Part shown: piece by piece, positions 16,132-28,996 of the stretch | How positions within the stretch are numbered: the first letter of the stretch is position 1 | How the letters are laid out: each line of letters begins with the position of its first letter | Assembly (NCBI RefSeq): GCF_036906915.1 | Contig: NZ_JBAKHX010000031.1 | Span: 21,007-85,006 of the forward strand | Source of the DNA: Phytohabitans sp036906915 | GTDB taxonomy: Bacteria > Actinomycetota > Actinomycetes > Mycobacteriales > Micromonosporaceae | Length of the DNA stretch: 64,000 bases | Direction of reading: 5' to 3' | Translations under genes and position numbers: made by a program | Notes under the pieces: generated by a model | What the model saw: only the letters and a program-made list of their open reading frames with translations | What the model was told of the DNA's origin: nothing | The model's database searches: none

Positions 16132-17286
16132 ATGGAGGCCATGCCGCACCAGCTCCGCCGCAGTGCCACCGGCACCGCCGGCGGCCTGCGGGACATCCGC
16201 GAGACCCACCGCTTGGCCGTCCTACGCGAGATCTACGCGGCCAGGACGGTCACCCGGCGAGACCTCGCCGCCCGCGCCGGCGTCAGCGTCGCCACCGCGT
16301 CCAACATCGTCGCGGAGCTGCTGCGTGCGGGAGTTGCGCGGGAGACCTCGTACGAGGACTCCGAGGGCGGCCGCCCGCGCGGCCGCATCACCGTGAACGC
16401 ACGGCGCGGCGCGCTCGTCGGGGTGGAGGTCCGCGCGGCGAGTATCCACATCGACGTGTACGACCTGGCGCTGGAACCGCGTACCCATTGGATCGTTCCT
16501 GCGACGGCCCGGCGTGACGTCGAGCGGGCGGTGTCCGCAGCGGTGGCCCACGCCGGATTCGATGCCGACCGCGTCATCGGGGTTGGCGTCGCCGCCCCGG
16601 CCACGCACCGCGGCGTACGGCTGGACCCGGCGGTCCTGCGGGCGCCGGTATACGTGGCCGAGCCGGCGACAGCGGCGGCCGTGGCCGAGCTGTGGCTCGG
16701 ACCCAGCCGCCACGCGGGCAACCTGGTCAGCGTCACACTGGCCGACAGCGCCGGCGCCGCCATCGTGGTCGGTGGTGCGCCGCTGGCCGCGGCAGGTGGC
16801 TGGGGGCACACGACCGTGGTGCTCGACGGCCGGCTCTGCTGGTGTGGCCGGAGTGGCTGTGCGGAGGCGTACCTCGGTGCGCCGGGGATCCTGCGGACCG
16901 TCCACGAGCTGGCCCCCGACAGCCGGCTCGTGCGCGACACTCCAGATGCGACGGTCCGGGTCCTCGGCCGCGCCATGCGCGACCGCGATCCAGCGGCCGC
17001 CGCGGTGATCGGCGCGACCGCGCGCCATCTGGGCGTCGGCGTCGCGAGGCTGGTGAATCTCATCGACCCGGATGTCGTCACGCTCAACGGCTGGGTGGTT
17101 GGGGTACTGGGCCGCTGGCTGCTGCCAGCCGCCCGAGAGGTGGTGACGGGCCGCCGCTGGCCTTCGACCGTACGCATCGAGGCGAGCCCGGTGCCCCGAA
17201 ACGCGGTCACCGCCGGCGTCGCGGCCGCCGCCCTACAGGCGTCATCCTACCTGGCGACGGCGTGGGCGGGCGGTGTGGTGAGGTGA
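16132..17286 (+). CDS. ROK-family transcriptional regulator
   Basis: A 384-residue NagC/XylR/Mlc-type protein. An N-terminal winged helix-turn-helix (about 25-80, VTRRDLAARAGVSVATASNIV) precedes a sugar-kinase-like ROK domain with the zinc motif CWCGRSGCAEAY at about residue 236. The ROK domain is poor in kinase residues: I do not see the usual DxGGT phosphate loop (the matching place reads VGVEVRAASI), and the catalytic ExGH is replaced by AAGGWGHT. So it is probably a sensor only. It lies directly under the 30-bp palindrome and no sugar genes are adjacent, leaving the ligand open. Confidence 0.9.
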   Translation: MEAMPHQLRRSATGTAGGLRDIRETHRLAVLREIYAARTVTRRDLAARAGVSVATASNIVAELLRAGVARETSYEDSEGGRPRGRITVNARRGALVGVEVRAASIHIDVYDLALEPRTHWIVPATARRDVERAVSAAVAHAGFDADRVIGVGVAAPATHRGVRLDPAVLRAPVYVAEPATAAAVAELWLGPSRHAGNLVSVTLADSAGAAIVVGGAPLAAAGGWGHTTVVLDGRLCWCGRSGCAEAYLGAPGILRTVHELAPDSRLVRDTPDATVRVLGRAMRDRDPAAAAVIGATARHLGVGVARLVNLIDPDVVTLNGWVVGVLGRWLLPAAREVVTGRRWPSTVRIEASPVPRNAVTAGVAAAALQASSYLATAWAGGVVR

Positions 17287-17322
17287 CGACCGGCCGCCGC
17301 CGGATGTGGCACCATCTCGCAG

Positions 17323-17391
17323 GTGAGCAGCAGACCAGCCGCCGTACGCGATCCCGCGGGCAACCTGATCCGTATCCAAGAGCAGCGCTGA
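17323..17391 (+). pseudogene. VOC/glyoxalase-family protein, C-terminal remnant
   Basis: The 22 codons before the TGA at 17389 end in RDPAGNLIRIQEQR, the characteristic last strand of vicinal-oxygen-chelate proteins (DPxGNxIxIxE, with the final metal Glu). Nothing VOC-like precedes it; the upstream DNA is the end of the ROK gene. The GTG at 17323 is in frame but unlikely to be used. A deletion scar. Confidence 0.65.
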
Positions 17392-17415
17392 CCTGTACGG
17401 ATAGATGGAGAGACG

Positions 17416-19770
<2,355 letters not shown>

Positions 19771-19786
19771 CCGCTACCGTAGGGCT

Positions 19787-20083
19787 ATGGCGGTTGTGAA
19801 GATCAACGCGATCGAGGTACCCGAGGGCGCCGGCCCGGAGCTGGAGCGGCGGTTCGCCGCGCGGTTGCACGCGGTGGAGCACCAGCCCGGGTTCGTCAGC
19901 TTCGAGCTGCTGCGCCCGGTCGCGGGGGAGAGCCGCTACTTCGTCTACACGAAGTGGGAGAGCGAGGAGGCGTTCCAGGCGTGGGCCAACGGCCCGGCCA
20001 AGGAGGCGCACGCGGGCGCCCGCGCGAAGCCGGTCGCGTCCGGCTCGTCCCTGCTGGAGTTCGAGGTCGTCCAGAACGCCTAG
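19787..20083 (+). CDS. mhuD: MhuD-like heme-degrading monooxygenase
   Basis: A 98-residue ABM-fold protein closely resembling mycobacterial MhuD (Rv3592), which opens heme to mycobilin without releasing CO. The catalytic residues fall at exactly the MhuD numbers: Asn7 (KINAIEVP), Trp66 (EAFQAWANGP) and His75 (heme ligand). The C-terminal LLEFEVV strand also matches. Expected role: iron release from heme in the cytoplasm. It lies 16 bases behind the UvrA-like gene and is convergent with a P450, in a stretch otherwise full of heme proteins. Confidence 0.9.
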   Translation: MAVVKINAIEVPEGAGPELERRFAARLHAVEHQPGFVSFELLRPVAGESRYFVYTKWESEEAFQAWANGPAKEAHAGARAKPVASGSSLLEFEVVQNA

Positions 20084-20144
20084 CGTTCGCGCTGGCGGCC
20101 TCGCCCTGCGGTAGCTCGAAGTCTATGAATCTTGATGAGATCTG

Positions 20145-20176
20145 GTTGTGGTCTATGTGGACGGACCGACCACAAC
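20145..20176. terminator. Hairpin between convergent mhuD-like and P450 genes
   Basis: A 9-bp stem (GTTGTGGTC / GACCACAAC) with a 14-base loop, ending one base before the P450 stop triplet. No U-run follows in either direction. Position suggests a shared terminator. Confidence 0.5.
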
Positions 20177-21373
20177 TCAGCTGGCGCATACCGGTAGGTG
20201 CGCGTAGCCGCGCAGCACGAGGCGGTCGCGGCGCACCGGGAGGCCGTCAGGGCGGAGCCGAGGAAACCGGTTCAGCAGCAGCGGAAACGCGATCCGCGCT
20301 TCGAGCCGGGCCAGGGCGGCGCCGAGGCAGAAGTGCGCGCCCGCGCCGAACGACAGCGGCGCGTTGTCGGGGCGCGCCGGGTCGAACGTGTCGGCCGCCG
20401 CGAACCTGTCGGGGTCGTGGTTGGCCGCGCCGAGCAGCACGGTGACCTCGACGCGTCCATCGACCTCGGTGTCGCCCACGGTCATGGGCTCCGCCGGCAG
20501 CCGGCTGGTCACCTGCACCGGGGCGTCGAAGCGCAGGAACTCTTCCACATAGGCCGGTGCCAGGTCGGGCGCCGCGCGCAGCCGGGCCATCGCGGCGGGA
20601 TGATCGAAGAGTACGGCCATGCCGTTGCCGATGAGGTTGGTCGTGGTCTCGTGCCCGGCGAGCAGCAGCAGCGCCAGGTTGCCCAGCAGCTCGGCGCCGG
20701 ACAGGGCCGAGCCGGCCGCCGCTGCGGCGAGCTGGCTGGTCAGGTCGTCGGTGGGTGCGCGCCGGCGGTCCGCGACCAGCCCGATCAGATAGTCGCGCAG
20801 CTCGGAGGCGGCCCGGTCGGCGCGCGTGGCGGTCTCGGCCGTGGCGGCGTACTCGACGGCCCCGGCGAAGTCGACGGCCACCGGCCGGAACCAGCCGCGG
20901 TCCGACTCCGGCACGCCGAGCAGCTCGCAGATGACGGCGAGGGGCAGCGGTACGGCGAACTCCTCCATCAGGTCGACCGGTCCACCGCTGTCGAGCCTGT
21001 CTGCCAGGCGCGCTGCCTGCGCCTCGATCGCGGCGCGCAGCCCGGCCACCCGCCGGGGCGTGAACGCGCCGCTGACCAGCTGCCGCATGCGCCGGTGGTC
21101 GGGCGGGTTGGTGTTGAGCACCGAGTCGGTGAGCAGGGCCTGCGACGGCCGGGCCGTGTATGCCGGGCCGAGCTGGCGCCGCAGCATGTCGCGGTCGGCG
21201 ACCAGCATCCGCGGGTCTCGCAGCACCGCGCTGGCCTGCTCGTAGGAGGTGACGATCAGCTGGCTGCCCAAGCGCAGGACGGGGCCGTGCGCGCGCAGCG
21301 CCGCGTAGAGGGGATACGGGTCCTGGCGGCCCTGCGCGGTCATGAGGTGGCTCGCGGCAGACACGGGATCCAT
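20177..21373 (-). CDS. Cytochrome P450 (class I bacterial type)
   Basis: A 398-residue soluble P450. I-helix oxygen motif AGHETTTN, K-helix ExxR as EEFLR, and heme loop FGAGAHFCLGAALAR with Cys349 as axial ligand. The sequence style (NPPDHRRMR, ELLGVPESDR) fits CYP105/107-like oxidases of actinomycetes. No ferredoxin gene is adjacent, so electrons come from elsewhere. Separated by 29 bases from the end of the second P450's gene region; both are on the minus strand with the second upstream, so they may be cotranscribed. Confidence 0.93.
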   Translation of the reverse strand: MDPVSAASHLMTAQGRQDPYPLYAALRAHGPVLRLGSQLIVTSYEQASAVLRDPRMLVADRDMLRRQLGPAYTARPSQALLTDSVLNTNPPDHRRMRQLVSGAFTPRRVAGLRAAIEAQAARLADRLDSGGPVDLMEEFAVPLPLAVICELLGVPESDRGWFRPVAVDFAGAVEYAATAETATRADRAASELRDYLIGLVADRRRAPTDDLTSQLAAAAAGSALSGAELLGNLALLLLAGHETTTNLIGNGMAVLFDHPAAMARLRAAPDLAPAYVEEFLRFDAPVQVTSRLPAEPMTVGDTEVDGRVEVTVLLGAANHDPDRFAAADTFDPARPDNAPLSFGAGAHFCLGAALARLEARIAFPLLLNRFPRLRPDGLPVRRDRLVLRGYAHLPVCAS

Positions 21374-21402
21374 GCCCCGATCCTGCCAGCGCCCGGCAAC
21401 CG

Positions 21403-22743
21403 TCAGCGCGGGCGCAGGATCGCCCGCACCGGCTCGGCGGGGCGCAGGGTGATCATCGGAGCGAGGGGCAGTCGACCGTCGAGCGCCTCGACGCGGTAGC
21501 GCGCCAGCAGCGTGCGTAGCAGCACGGTCGCCTCCAGCAGAGCGAAGTGCTCACCGATGCAGCTGCGCGGTCCGCCGCCGAACGGGAAGTACGCGTAGCG
21601 CGGCCGGTCGTGCTGGCCGGTGAACCGGTTGGGGTCGAAGCGGTCCGGGTCGGGCCAGAACTCCGGGTGCCGGTGGGTGACGTACGAGGAGAGCATCACC
21701 CTGGTGCCGGCCGGCACGTGGTGGCCGGAGATGGTGGTGTCGACGTCGGCGAGCCGTTCGGTGCTGTATGCCGGCGGGTAGAGGCGCATGCCCTCCATCA
21801 GCGCCGCGCGCACCAGATCCGCGTCGCCGCTGGGGCCGCTCGCCGCGACGCGCTCCTGCGCCGCCGGATACCTGCCCAGCAGGTACAGGGTGAAGGTGAG
21901 CGCCCCCGCGGTGGTCTCGTGCCCGGCGAGCAGGAACACCAGCACCTGGTCGCGGATCTCCTCCGCGGACAGGGGTTGTCCGGTTTCGGGGTCGCGGGCG
22001 GCGTGGAGCCGGCTGAGCATGTCGTCGCGGTCTTCGCCGGTGCCGCGGCTGGCGTGCTTGGCGATGATCCGGTCGACGATCGCGTACTGCGCCGCGCGCT
22101 CCCGTGTGATCCGGCGGGCCCGGGGCGTCGGCCAGCGCAGCGGTGTCCGGACCATCTGGAGGGCGCGCGCGAGCGCGAGGTCGCCGAGCACCGGCATGAG
22201 GCGTTGCAGCTCCGGTACCGCCTCGTCGACGTCGTCGCCGAACAGTGCCCGGCCGACCACCCGCAGCGCGTAACGCTGCATGAGATGGTGCAGGTCCACG
22301 GTCGAGCCGGCGGCGGCCGCGGGCTCGGCCGCGATGCGTGCGGCCTCGGCGGTCATCAGCTCCGTATAACCGGCCACCCGGCGCGGCGTGAACAGTGGCT
22401 GCAGGGTCCGCCGCTGGCGCAGCCACACGTCGCCGTCACTGGTCAGCAGGCCGGTGCCGATGAACTCGGTGAGCACCTGGAAGCCGGTCGTGCGGCGGCT
22501 GAAGACACGCCCGGTGGTGAGCACCTCGTGAACGGCCTCGGGGTGGTGTGCCATGACGACATGTTGGCTCAGCGGGTGCGGCCCCCAACGCGGCCCGAAG
22601 CGGTACGAGACGGTGTCGCCGTAGTCGCGGAAGCCGGCGAGCAGGGTGCCGAGCATGTCGCGACGGAATGCGGGCGCCATGCCTAACATCGGATGGCCGG
22701 CCGGACCGGGAGCGGAAGCCTTCACTGTCGTGTGCGCCGTCAC
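21403..22743 (-). CDS. Cytochrome P450 (FGGGPRxCIG type)
   Basis: A 446-residue P450 of a different branch: heme loop FPFGGGPRSCIGEHFA (Cys395), I-helix LAGHETTAG, K-helix EGMRLYPPAY, and PERF-like DRFDPNRF. This signature is closer to CYP4/CYP102-like fatty-acid or terpene hydroxylases. The frame is open upstream across the furA promoter, but the GTG at 22743 (VTAHTTVKASAPG) has GGGAAG in front and is the sensible start. Divergent from furA, sharing its promoter region. Confidence 0.9.
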   Translation of the reverse strand: MTAHTTVKASAPGPAGHPMLGMAPAFRRDMLGTLLAGFRDYGDTVSYRFGPRWGPHPLSQHVVMAHHPEAVHEVLTTGRVFSRRTTGFQVLTEFIGTGLLTSDGDVWLRQRRTLQPLFTPRRVAGYTELMTAEAARIAAEPAAAAGSTVDLHHLMQRYALRVVGRALFGDDVDEAVPELQRLMPVLGDLALARALQMVRTPLRWPTPRARRITRERAAQYAIVDRIIAKHASRGTGEDRDDMLSRLHAARDPETGQPLSAEEIRDQVLVFLLAGHETTAGALTFTLYLLGRYPAAQERVAASGPSGDADLVRAALMEGMRLYPPAYSTERLADVDTTISGHHVPAGTRVMLSSYVTHRHPEFWPDPDRFDPNRFTGQHDRPRYAYFPFGGGPRSCIGEHFALLEATVLLRTLLARYRVEALDGRLPLAPMITLRPAEPVRAILRPR

Positions 22744-22783
22744 ATCGACAAGCTTCCCATGTTCCTCCGACACCTTGGGGTTA

Positions 22784-22802
22784 TTCTGGAGTGAATCCAG
22801 AA
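22784..22802. promoter_or_regulatory. Fur-type operator upstream of furA
   Basis: TTCTGGA-GTGAA-TCCAGAA is a perfect 7-5-7 inverted repeat, and a second ATTCCAGAA half-site follows at about 22818. It lies between the P450 and furA starts. Autoregulation of furA-katG by FurA in mycobacteria and streptomycetes uses an AT-richer site in the same place, so this is the likely FurA box and could also affect the P450. Confidence 0.65.
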
Positions 22803-22827
22803 GATTTTCTTGACTGATTCCAGAAAA

Positions 22828-23277
22828 GTGATCCATACTCGCCTGGTGCGATCTACGCTCGATGCTGAGCCCATGCTGCGTGATGCTGCTCTGCGCGTGA
22901 CCCGACCCCGGGTCGCGGTGCTGGCGGCGGTGCACGAGCGCCCCCACGCGGACACGGACTCCATCGTCGGCATGGTTCGTGAGGATCTTGGTGAGGTGTC
23001 CACGCAGGCGATCTATGACGTCCTGCGGGCGTTGACCGCCGCGGGTCTGGTGCGGCGCATCCAGCCGGCCGGCTCCGTGGCCCGCTACGAGTTGCGGGTC
23101 GGTGACAACCATCACCACGTCGTGTGCCGGTCCTGCGGTGCGATCGGCGACGTCGACTGCGCCGTCGGCGAGCCGCCCTGCCTGACCCCGTCCGACGATC
23201 ACGGATACGTGATCGACGAGGCCGAGGTCGTGTACTGGGGCCTGTGCCCGGCCTGTTCCAGCTCAGCAAACATCTGA
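22828..23277 (+). CDS. furA: Fur-family regulator FurA
   Basis: A 149-residue redox/metal-responsive repressor. The winged helix contains LRVTRPRVAVLAAVHERPHADTDSIV and QAIYDVLRALTAAGLV. Metal and zinc ligands include NHHHVVCRSCG and a C-terminal CPAC. It precedes katG by 21 bases, the classical furA-katG operon. Start uncertain: GTG 22828 gives family length; TTG 22810 is possible. No ribosome site is visible for either, which would suit the leaderless transcript known for other actinobacterial furA genes. Confidence 0.92.
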   Translation: MIHTRLVRSTLDAEPMLRDAALRVTRPRVAVLAAVHERPHADTDSIVGMVREDLGEVSTQAIYDVLRALTAAGLVRRIQPAGSVARYELRVGDNHHHVVCRSCGAIGDVDCAVGEPPCLTPSDDHGYVIDEAEVVYWGLCPACSSSANI

Positions 23278-23298
23278 TAACCGCCCAAGGAGAGCAAC

Positions 23299-25491
<2,193 letters not shown>

Positions 25492-25497
25492 CCCGCC

Positions 25498-26427
25498 TTA
25501 CCGACCGACCGCGAAGGCACCGTGCGATCCCGCACGGTGCCTTCGTTCGATCAACTGCTGTGCCATCCGCGCGACGGCGGGCGACTTGTCGGCGGAGCGC
25601 GTCGTCACGTGGATGTTCCTTGCCAGCCGCGGCGGCTGGGCGATCGCCAGCATGGTGACCCCGGCGCGGGGCGCCACGGCCAGCTCGGGCACGAGGGCGA
25701 CGCCGAGGCCGGCCGCGACCAGGTCCAGGATGACGCTGTAGTCGTCGGCCCGGCAGGTCACCTTCGGCTCGAACCCGGCCGCCCGGCCCACCATCTCGGC
25801 GATCGCCTGGAAGCCCTCGGTGGGGGAGGTCGCGATCCACTCGGCGTCGGCGAACGCGCGCAGCGACACCGGCGCGGCGTCCGCGGGGCGCAGCCGGGCG
25901 GGCACCGCGAGTAGCAGCGGGTCGGTAAGCAAATGGACCTGCGCCAGGCCGCGCAGGTCGGGCTCCGGAAACCTCGCGTACTGGTGGGTGATCGCGAGGT
26001 CGATCTCGCCGGCTCGCACAGCGGGGATGGACTGCTCGGGCTCCACCTCGTGAAAAGTAAGCGCGACCTTCGGGTAGCGGCGGGCGAACGCGGCCAGCGC
26101 CGGCATGCACAGCCGGGCCGCCGCCGTGCCGAACGAGGCCACCCGGAGCCGACCACCCAGCAGCGTGCCGGTGGCCACCACGGCCTGTTCGGCGGCCTCC
26201 AGGTCGGCCAGGATCCGCGTCGCGTGCTCGACGAGCAGCTCGCCAGCGGCGGTCAGCCGCACGCTGCGGGCCGAGCGCTCGAGCAACTGGGCACCGGTCT
26301 GGCGCTCCAGAGCCGACAGCTGCTGCGAGGCCGCCGCGGCGCTGCAACCGGCGGAGGCGGCGGCGCCGGCGATCGACCCGCTGGCGGCGACCGCGACAAG
26401 GATTCGCAGCTTGCGTGGATCGAGCAT
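25498..26427 (-). CDS. LysR-family transcriptional regulator
   Basis: A 309-residue LTTR. N-terminal helix-turn-helix (SIAGAAASAGCSAAAASQQLSALERQTGAQLLERS, described by ends SIAG and ERS) and a periplasmic-binding-like effector domain. Divergent from the PLP deaminase at 26498 with a 70-base gap, so probably its activator. The last approximately 13 codons (after ERRH) are written by one arm and loop of the katG terminator hairpin, an unusual overlap. Convergent with katG with 6 bases between stops. Confidence 0.9.
   Translation of the reverse strand: MLDPRKLRILVAVAASGSIAGAAASAGCSAAAASQQLSALERQTGAQLLERSARSVRLTAAGELLVEHATRILADLEAAEQAVVATGTLLGGRLRVASFGTAAARLCMPALAAFARRYPKVALTFHEVEPEQSIPAVRAGEIDLAITHQYARFPEPDLRGLAQVHLLTDPLLLAVPARLRPADAAPVSLRAFADAEWIATSPTEGFQAIAEMVGRAAGFEPKVTCRADDYSVILDLVAAGLGVALVPELAVAPRAGVTMLAIAQPPRLARNIHVTTRSADKSPAVARMAQQLIERRHRAGSHGAFAVGR
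25512..25545 (+). terminator. Intrinsic terminator of katG, inside the LysR coding sequence
   Basis: A perfect 15-bp stem (arms 25512-25526 and 25531-25545, CGAAGGCACCGTGCG and its complement) with a 4-base ATCC loop. It starts 20 bases after the katG stop. Because the LysR gene ends at 25498 on the other strand, the hairpin is also LysR coding sequence. Being symmetric it could act in both directions. Confidence 0.85.
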
Positions 26428-26497
26428 AAGGCAAGCTTACGCTCAGGGCAGCAAGCGACAGCTTCTTCGAGGCTCTCCGCACTGCCAGGCTCTGGGA

Positions 26498-27454
26498 ATG
26501 ACCACGACCATCCGTGCCGTACGCACGCCCACCCTCGACGACGTCGACCGCGCCGCCCGCGTCGTCGCCCGGTACCTGGATCCGACACCGGTCGCCTCTG
26601 GCTCGCCGGGGCCGGCTCTGAAGCTCGAAGGCGTGCAACCGACCGGCTCGTTCAAGGTGCGCGGTGCCCTCGCCGCACTGGCCACTGTGGACGCCGATGT
26701 GCCGGTGGTGACGTCCTCCGCCGGCAACCACGCGCTGGGCATCGCCTTCGCCGCCCACACGCTCGGCCGCCGCGCCACCGTCGTGACCCCGGCGACCGCC
26801 TCGCCGGTCAAGGTCGCCGCCCTCCGGCGCTTCGACGTCGACCTCGTCCAGGTCGGCACCTGCTACGACGACGCCGAACGCCACGCCCTGGAGCTGGCCG
26901 CCCAAGGCGCCCACTACGTCTCCCCGTACAACGACCCGCATGTGATCGCCGGGCAGGCGACGATCGGCGTCGAACTCGCCGACCAGCTGCCGGGCCCGCT
27001 GACCGTGGTCTGTGGAGTCGGTGGCGGCGGGCTGTCCGCCGGGCTCGGCCTGTGGGCCTCGACCCGGCCGGACGTCCGGGTGGTAGGCGTCGAGCCGGCG
27101 GCCTCGGCGGCAATGGGCGCGGCGGTCGCGGCGGGACAGCAGGTGCCGATCGACGTCGGCGCCACCCTCGCGGACGGTACGGCCGGCAACATCGAACCCG
27201 GCTCGGTCACCATCGACCTCGTCTCCCGGTACGTCGACGAGCTGCTCACCGTGACCGAGGACCAGATCCGCGACGCGGTGCGCTTCCTCGCGCTGCGGCG
27301 CGGCGTCATCGCCGAAGGCGCCGCCGCGGCACCTGTCGCCGCCGTCCTCGCCGGGCAGCTGGCAGGGTGGGCCTCGGGGCGCGGACGCACCGTCGCCGTC
27401 GTGTCCGGCCGCAACATCGCGCCCGCGGTCCTCGCCGACATCCTGGCGGGTTAG
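26498..27454 (+). CDS. PLP-dependent threonine/serine dehydratase family protein
   Basis: A 318-residue fold-type II PLP enzyme. The Schiff-base Lys is in TGSFKVRGALAAL, the substrate Ser/Asn loop in TSSAGNHALGIAF, and the phosphate-binding Gly loop in CGVGGGGLSAG. It lacks the C-terminal ACT-like regulatory domain, so it is a catabolic-type deaminase, ectoine-pathway-like EutB, or a serine racemase. ATG 26498 gives a normal N-terminus; the frame is open upstream but antisense to the LysR gene. Probably under the divergent LysR regulator. Confidence 0.88.
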   Translation: MTTTIRAVRTPTLDDVDRAARVVARYLDPTPVASGSPGPALKLEGVQPTGSFKVRGALAALATVDADVPVVTSSAGNHALGIAFAAHTLGRRATVVTPATASPVKVAALRRFDVDLVQVGTCYDDAERHALELAAQGAHYVSPYNDPHVIAGQATIGVELADQLPGPLTVVCGVGGGGLSAGLGLWASTRPDVRVVGVEPAASAAMGAAVAAGQQVPIDVGATLADGTAGNIEPGSVTIDLVSRYVDELLTVTEDQIRDAVRFLALRRGVIAEGAAAAPVAAVLAGQLAGWASGRGRTVAVVSGRNIAPAVLADILAG

Positions 27455-27617
27455 CCACCGTCTGCTGTGGGCGCCCACTCGCACGCGTCCACCGCGGCCC
27501 ACAGGATGGCTGTTTCGGTTGCCGTGAGGGAATACGGGTCCACCCTGCCGGGAGACGGGCTCAAATGTGAACGGACGCGCGCGGCGTCAGTGGCCAGTCC
27601 CAGCGACCGCCCGGGAG

Positions 27618-28961
27618 TCACAGCGGCGGGTACGCGTTCTGCATGAGCTGCTGGAACTGGGCCGGGAACCACGCTCCGGCCGCCGGCGCGCCGGCCAGGG
27701 CGCCGGTGTAGATACCGCTGCCGCGCGGCGGCCCGGTGTATGTGGGATCGCACATGCGGTCGAAGGGCGTGTCGAGGATGTTGGTGCTGGCGCCGTCGGA
27801 CTCGCCCGGCGGCTTGATCCACGCGTAGGCGTGGATGCCGTCGGCCGGTGCGGTCACTGGGCGCTCGCCGAGGCCGGCGCCGGCCTGGTTGCAGTAGTTG
27901 GACTTGATGAAGCGCCGGTCGATCCGGGACTGGTCGACGAAGATGTTGACGTCCAGCGACGTGCCGGGCCCGGTCGGACGGGCGGGCCCGCCCCACCCGT
28001 TGCGGGAGGTGTCGACCAGGAAGCCGATGTCTTGCGCGAAGCCGGCCGTGACGAGCTCGCCCCGCAGCGCCTGGGCGAAGGTCAGCTCGTCGTTGAAGTG
28101 GTTCCAGTCCACCCAGCGCGAGGTCCGGGTCCGGTCGTTCACGGTGACGAACGGCTCGCGCAGCGCCGAGTAGTTCGCCGTGTTGGTGACGAAGCCGCGC
28201 ACGGTGGCGGGCGTGCTGCCGGACGCGCTCGCGGCCTGTGCCAGCAGGGCGACGGTGGGTGCCCGGTTGTCGATCCAGCCGATCACGCCGTGGTGCGTCA
28301 CATCGACATAGTTGTACACATTGGACAGCGCGCCGAGCTTGGCGAGCGCGTATCCGATGCCCTGCACGTAGCCGCCGTTGGCCGCCATGGTGTTACACAG
28401 CACGGTCGCGCCCCACCGCGTGCCGGCGTTGGCGACCAGGTTCGGCAGCGAGTCGGGCTCGATGACGGTGACGATCCGCAGGTGGGCGTAGGCGGGCCGG
28501 GCGACGATATCGGCGATCTGGTCGACGAACTCCGCCTTGTAGCGGGGCAGGTCGCCCGGAGCGAGCTCGCCGCCGGACGCCATCCGGGCGCAGTTTCGCC
28601 CGGGCAGGTTGTACAGCACGAGCTGGACGACCATCGGGTCCCCGGCTGCCTGGACGACCGCCCGGTCGAGGTGTGCGGCCAGGCCCTGGATCGCGGCGAT
28701 GCTGTCCAGCCACACCGCCGTCGGCTGGTGGGAGACCCGGTCGCCACCGGGCTCGGCGAGCGCCTTGGCGCTCCACTCTGGATTGACGTACACCCGGGCG
28801 CCTACATACGGGTTGGCGACGGCCGGCCGCGCCGCCAGTGGCTTGTCGCGCCCGCTGGCGGCGTGCACGCCACCGGTGGCCAACAGGACGAAACCGGTCA
28901 CCAGAGCCGCGATCATGGCAACGGTGAAGCGCCTCATGACTCGCCAGTGTCGCATAGACAT
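27618..28961 (-). CDS. Secreted glycoside hydrolase family 6 cellulase
   Basis: A 447-residue exported GH6 enzyme, endoglucanase or cellobiohydrolase. Signal peptide MRRFTVAMIAALVTGFVLLA then VHAAS. Catalytic-domain landmarks: VLYNLPGRNCARMASGGEL, the acid Asp in VIEPDSLPN, and LVDTSRNGWGGPARP near the C-terminal catalytic pocket. There is no CBM or linker, in contrast to the CE15 esterase nearby. Full-length loops (NYCNQAGAGLGERP, YAWIKPPGESDG) suggest a cellobiohydrolase-like tunnel. Three ATGs (28961, 28955, 28937) could start it. Divergent from the methyltransferase. Confidence 0.93.
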   Translation of the reverse strand: MSMRHWRVMRRFTVAMIAALVTGFVLLATGGVHAASGRDKPLAARPAVANPYVGARVYVNPEWSAKALAEPGGDRVSHQPTAVWLDSIAAIQGLAAHLDRAVVQAAGDPMVVQLVLYNLPGRNCARMASGGELAPGDLPRYKAEFVDQIADIVARPAYAHLRIVTVIEPDSLPNLVANAGTRWGATVLCNTMAANGGYVQGIGYALAKLGALSNVYNYVDVTHHGVIGWIDNRAPTVALLAQAASASGSTPATVRGFVTNTANYSALREPFVTVNDRTRTSRWVDWNHFNDELTFAQALRGELVTAGFAQDIGFLVDTSRNGWGGPARPTGPGTSLDVNIFVDQSRIDRRFIKSNYCNQAGAGLGERPVTAPADGIHAYAWIKPPGESDGASTNILDTPFDRMCDPTYTGPPRGSGIYTGALAGAPAAGAWFPAQFQQLMQNAYPPL

Positions 28962-28996
28962 CTGTCGATTACAACCGGTTCGTATAGCGTGTACGG

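Noticed and set aside
20177..22743. P450 pair plus UvrA-like ATPase and MFS exporter as a secondary-metabolite cluster
   Set aside because: No polyketide, peptide, terpene or RiPP core enzyme is present in the window, and the genes are not in one operon.
26105..26497. Upstream extension of the PLP deaminase
   Set aside because: Antisense to the LysR gene; the ATG at 26498 gives the normal N-terminus.
27451..27617. Minus-strand frame ending LTATETAILWAAVDACEWAPT between the deaminase and the cellulase
   Set aside because: It reads like protein for about 30 residues but has no credible start separate from the cellulase gene and no family; possibly another stub, not supportable.
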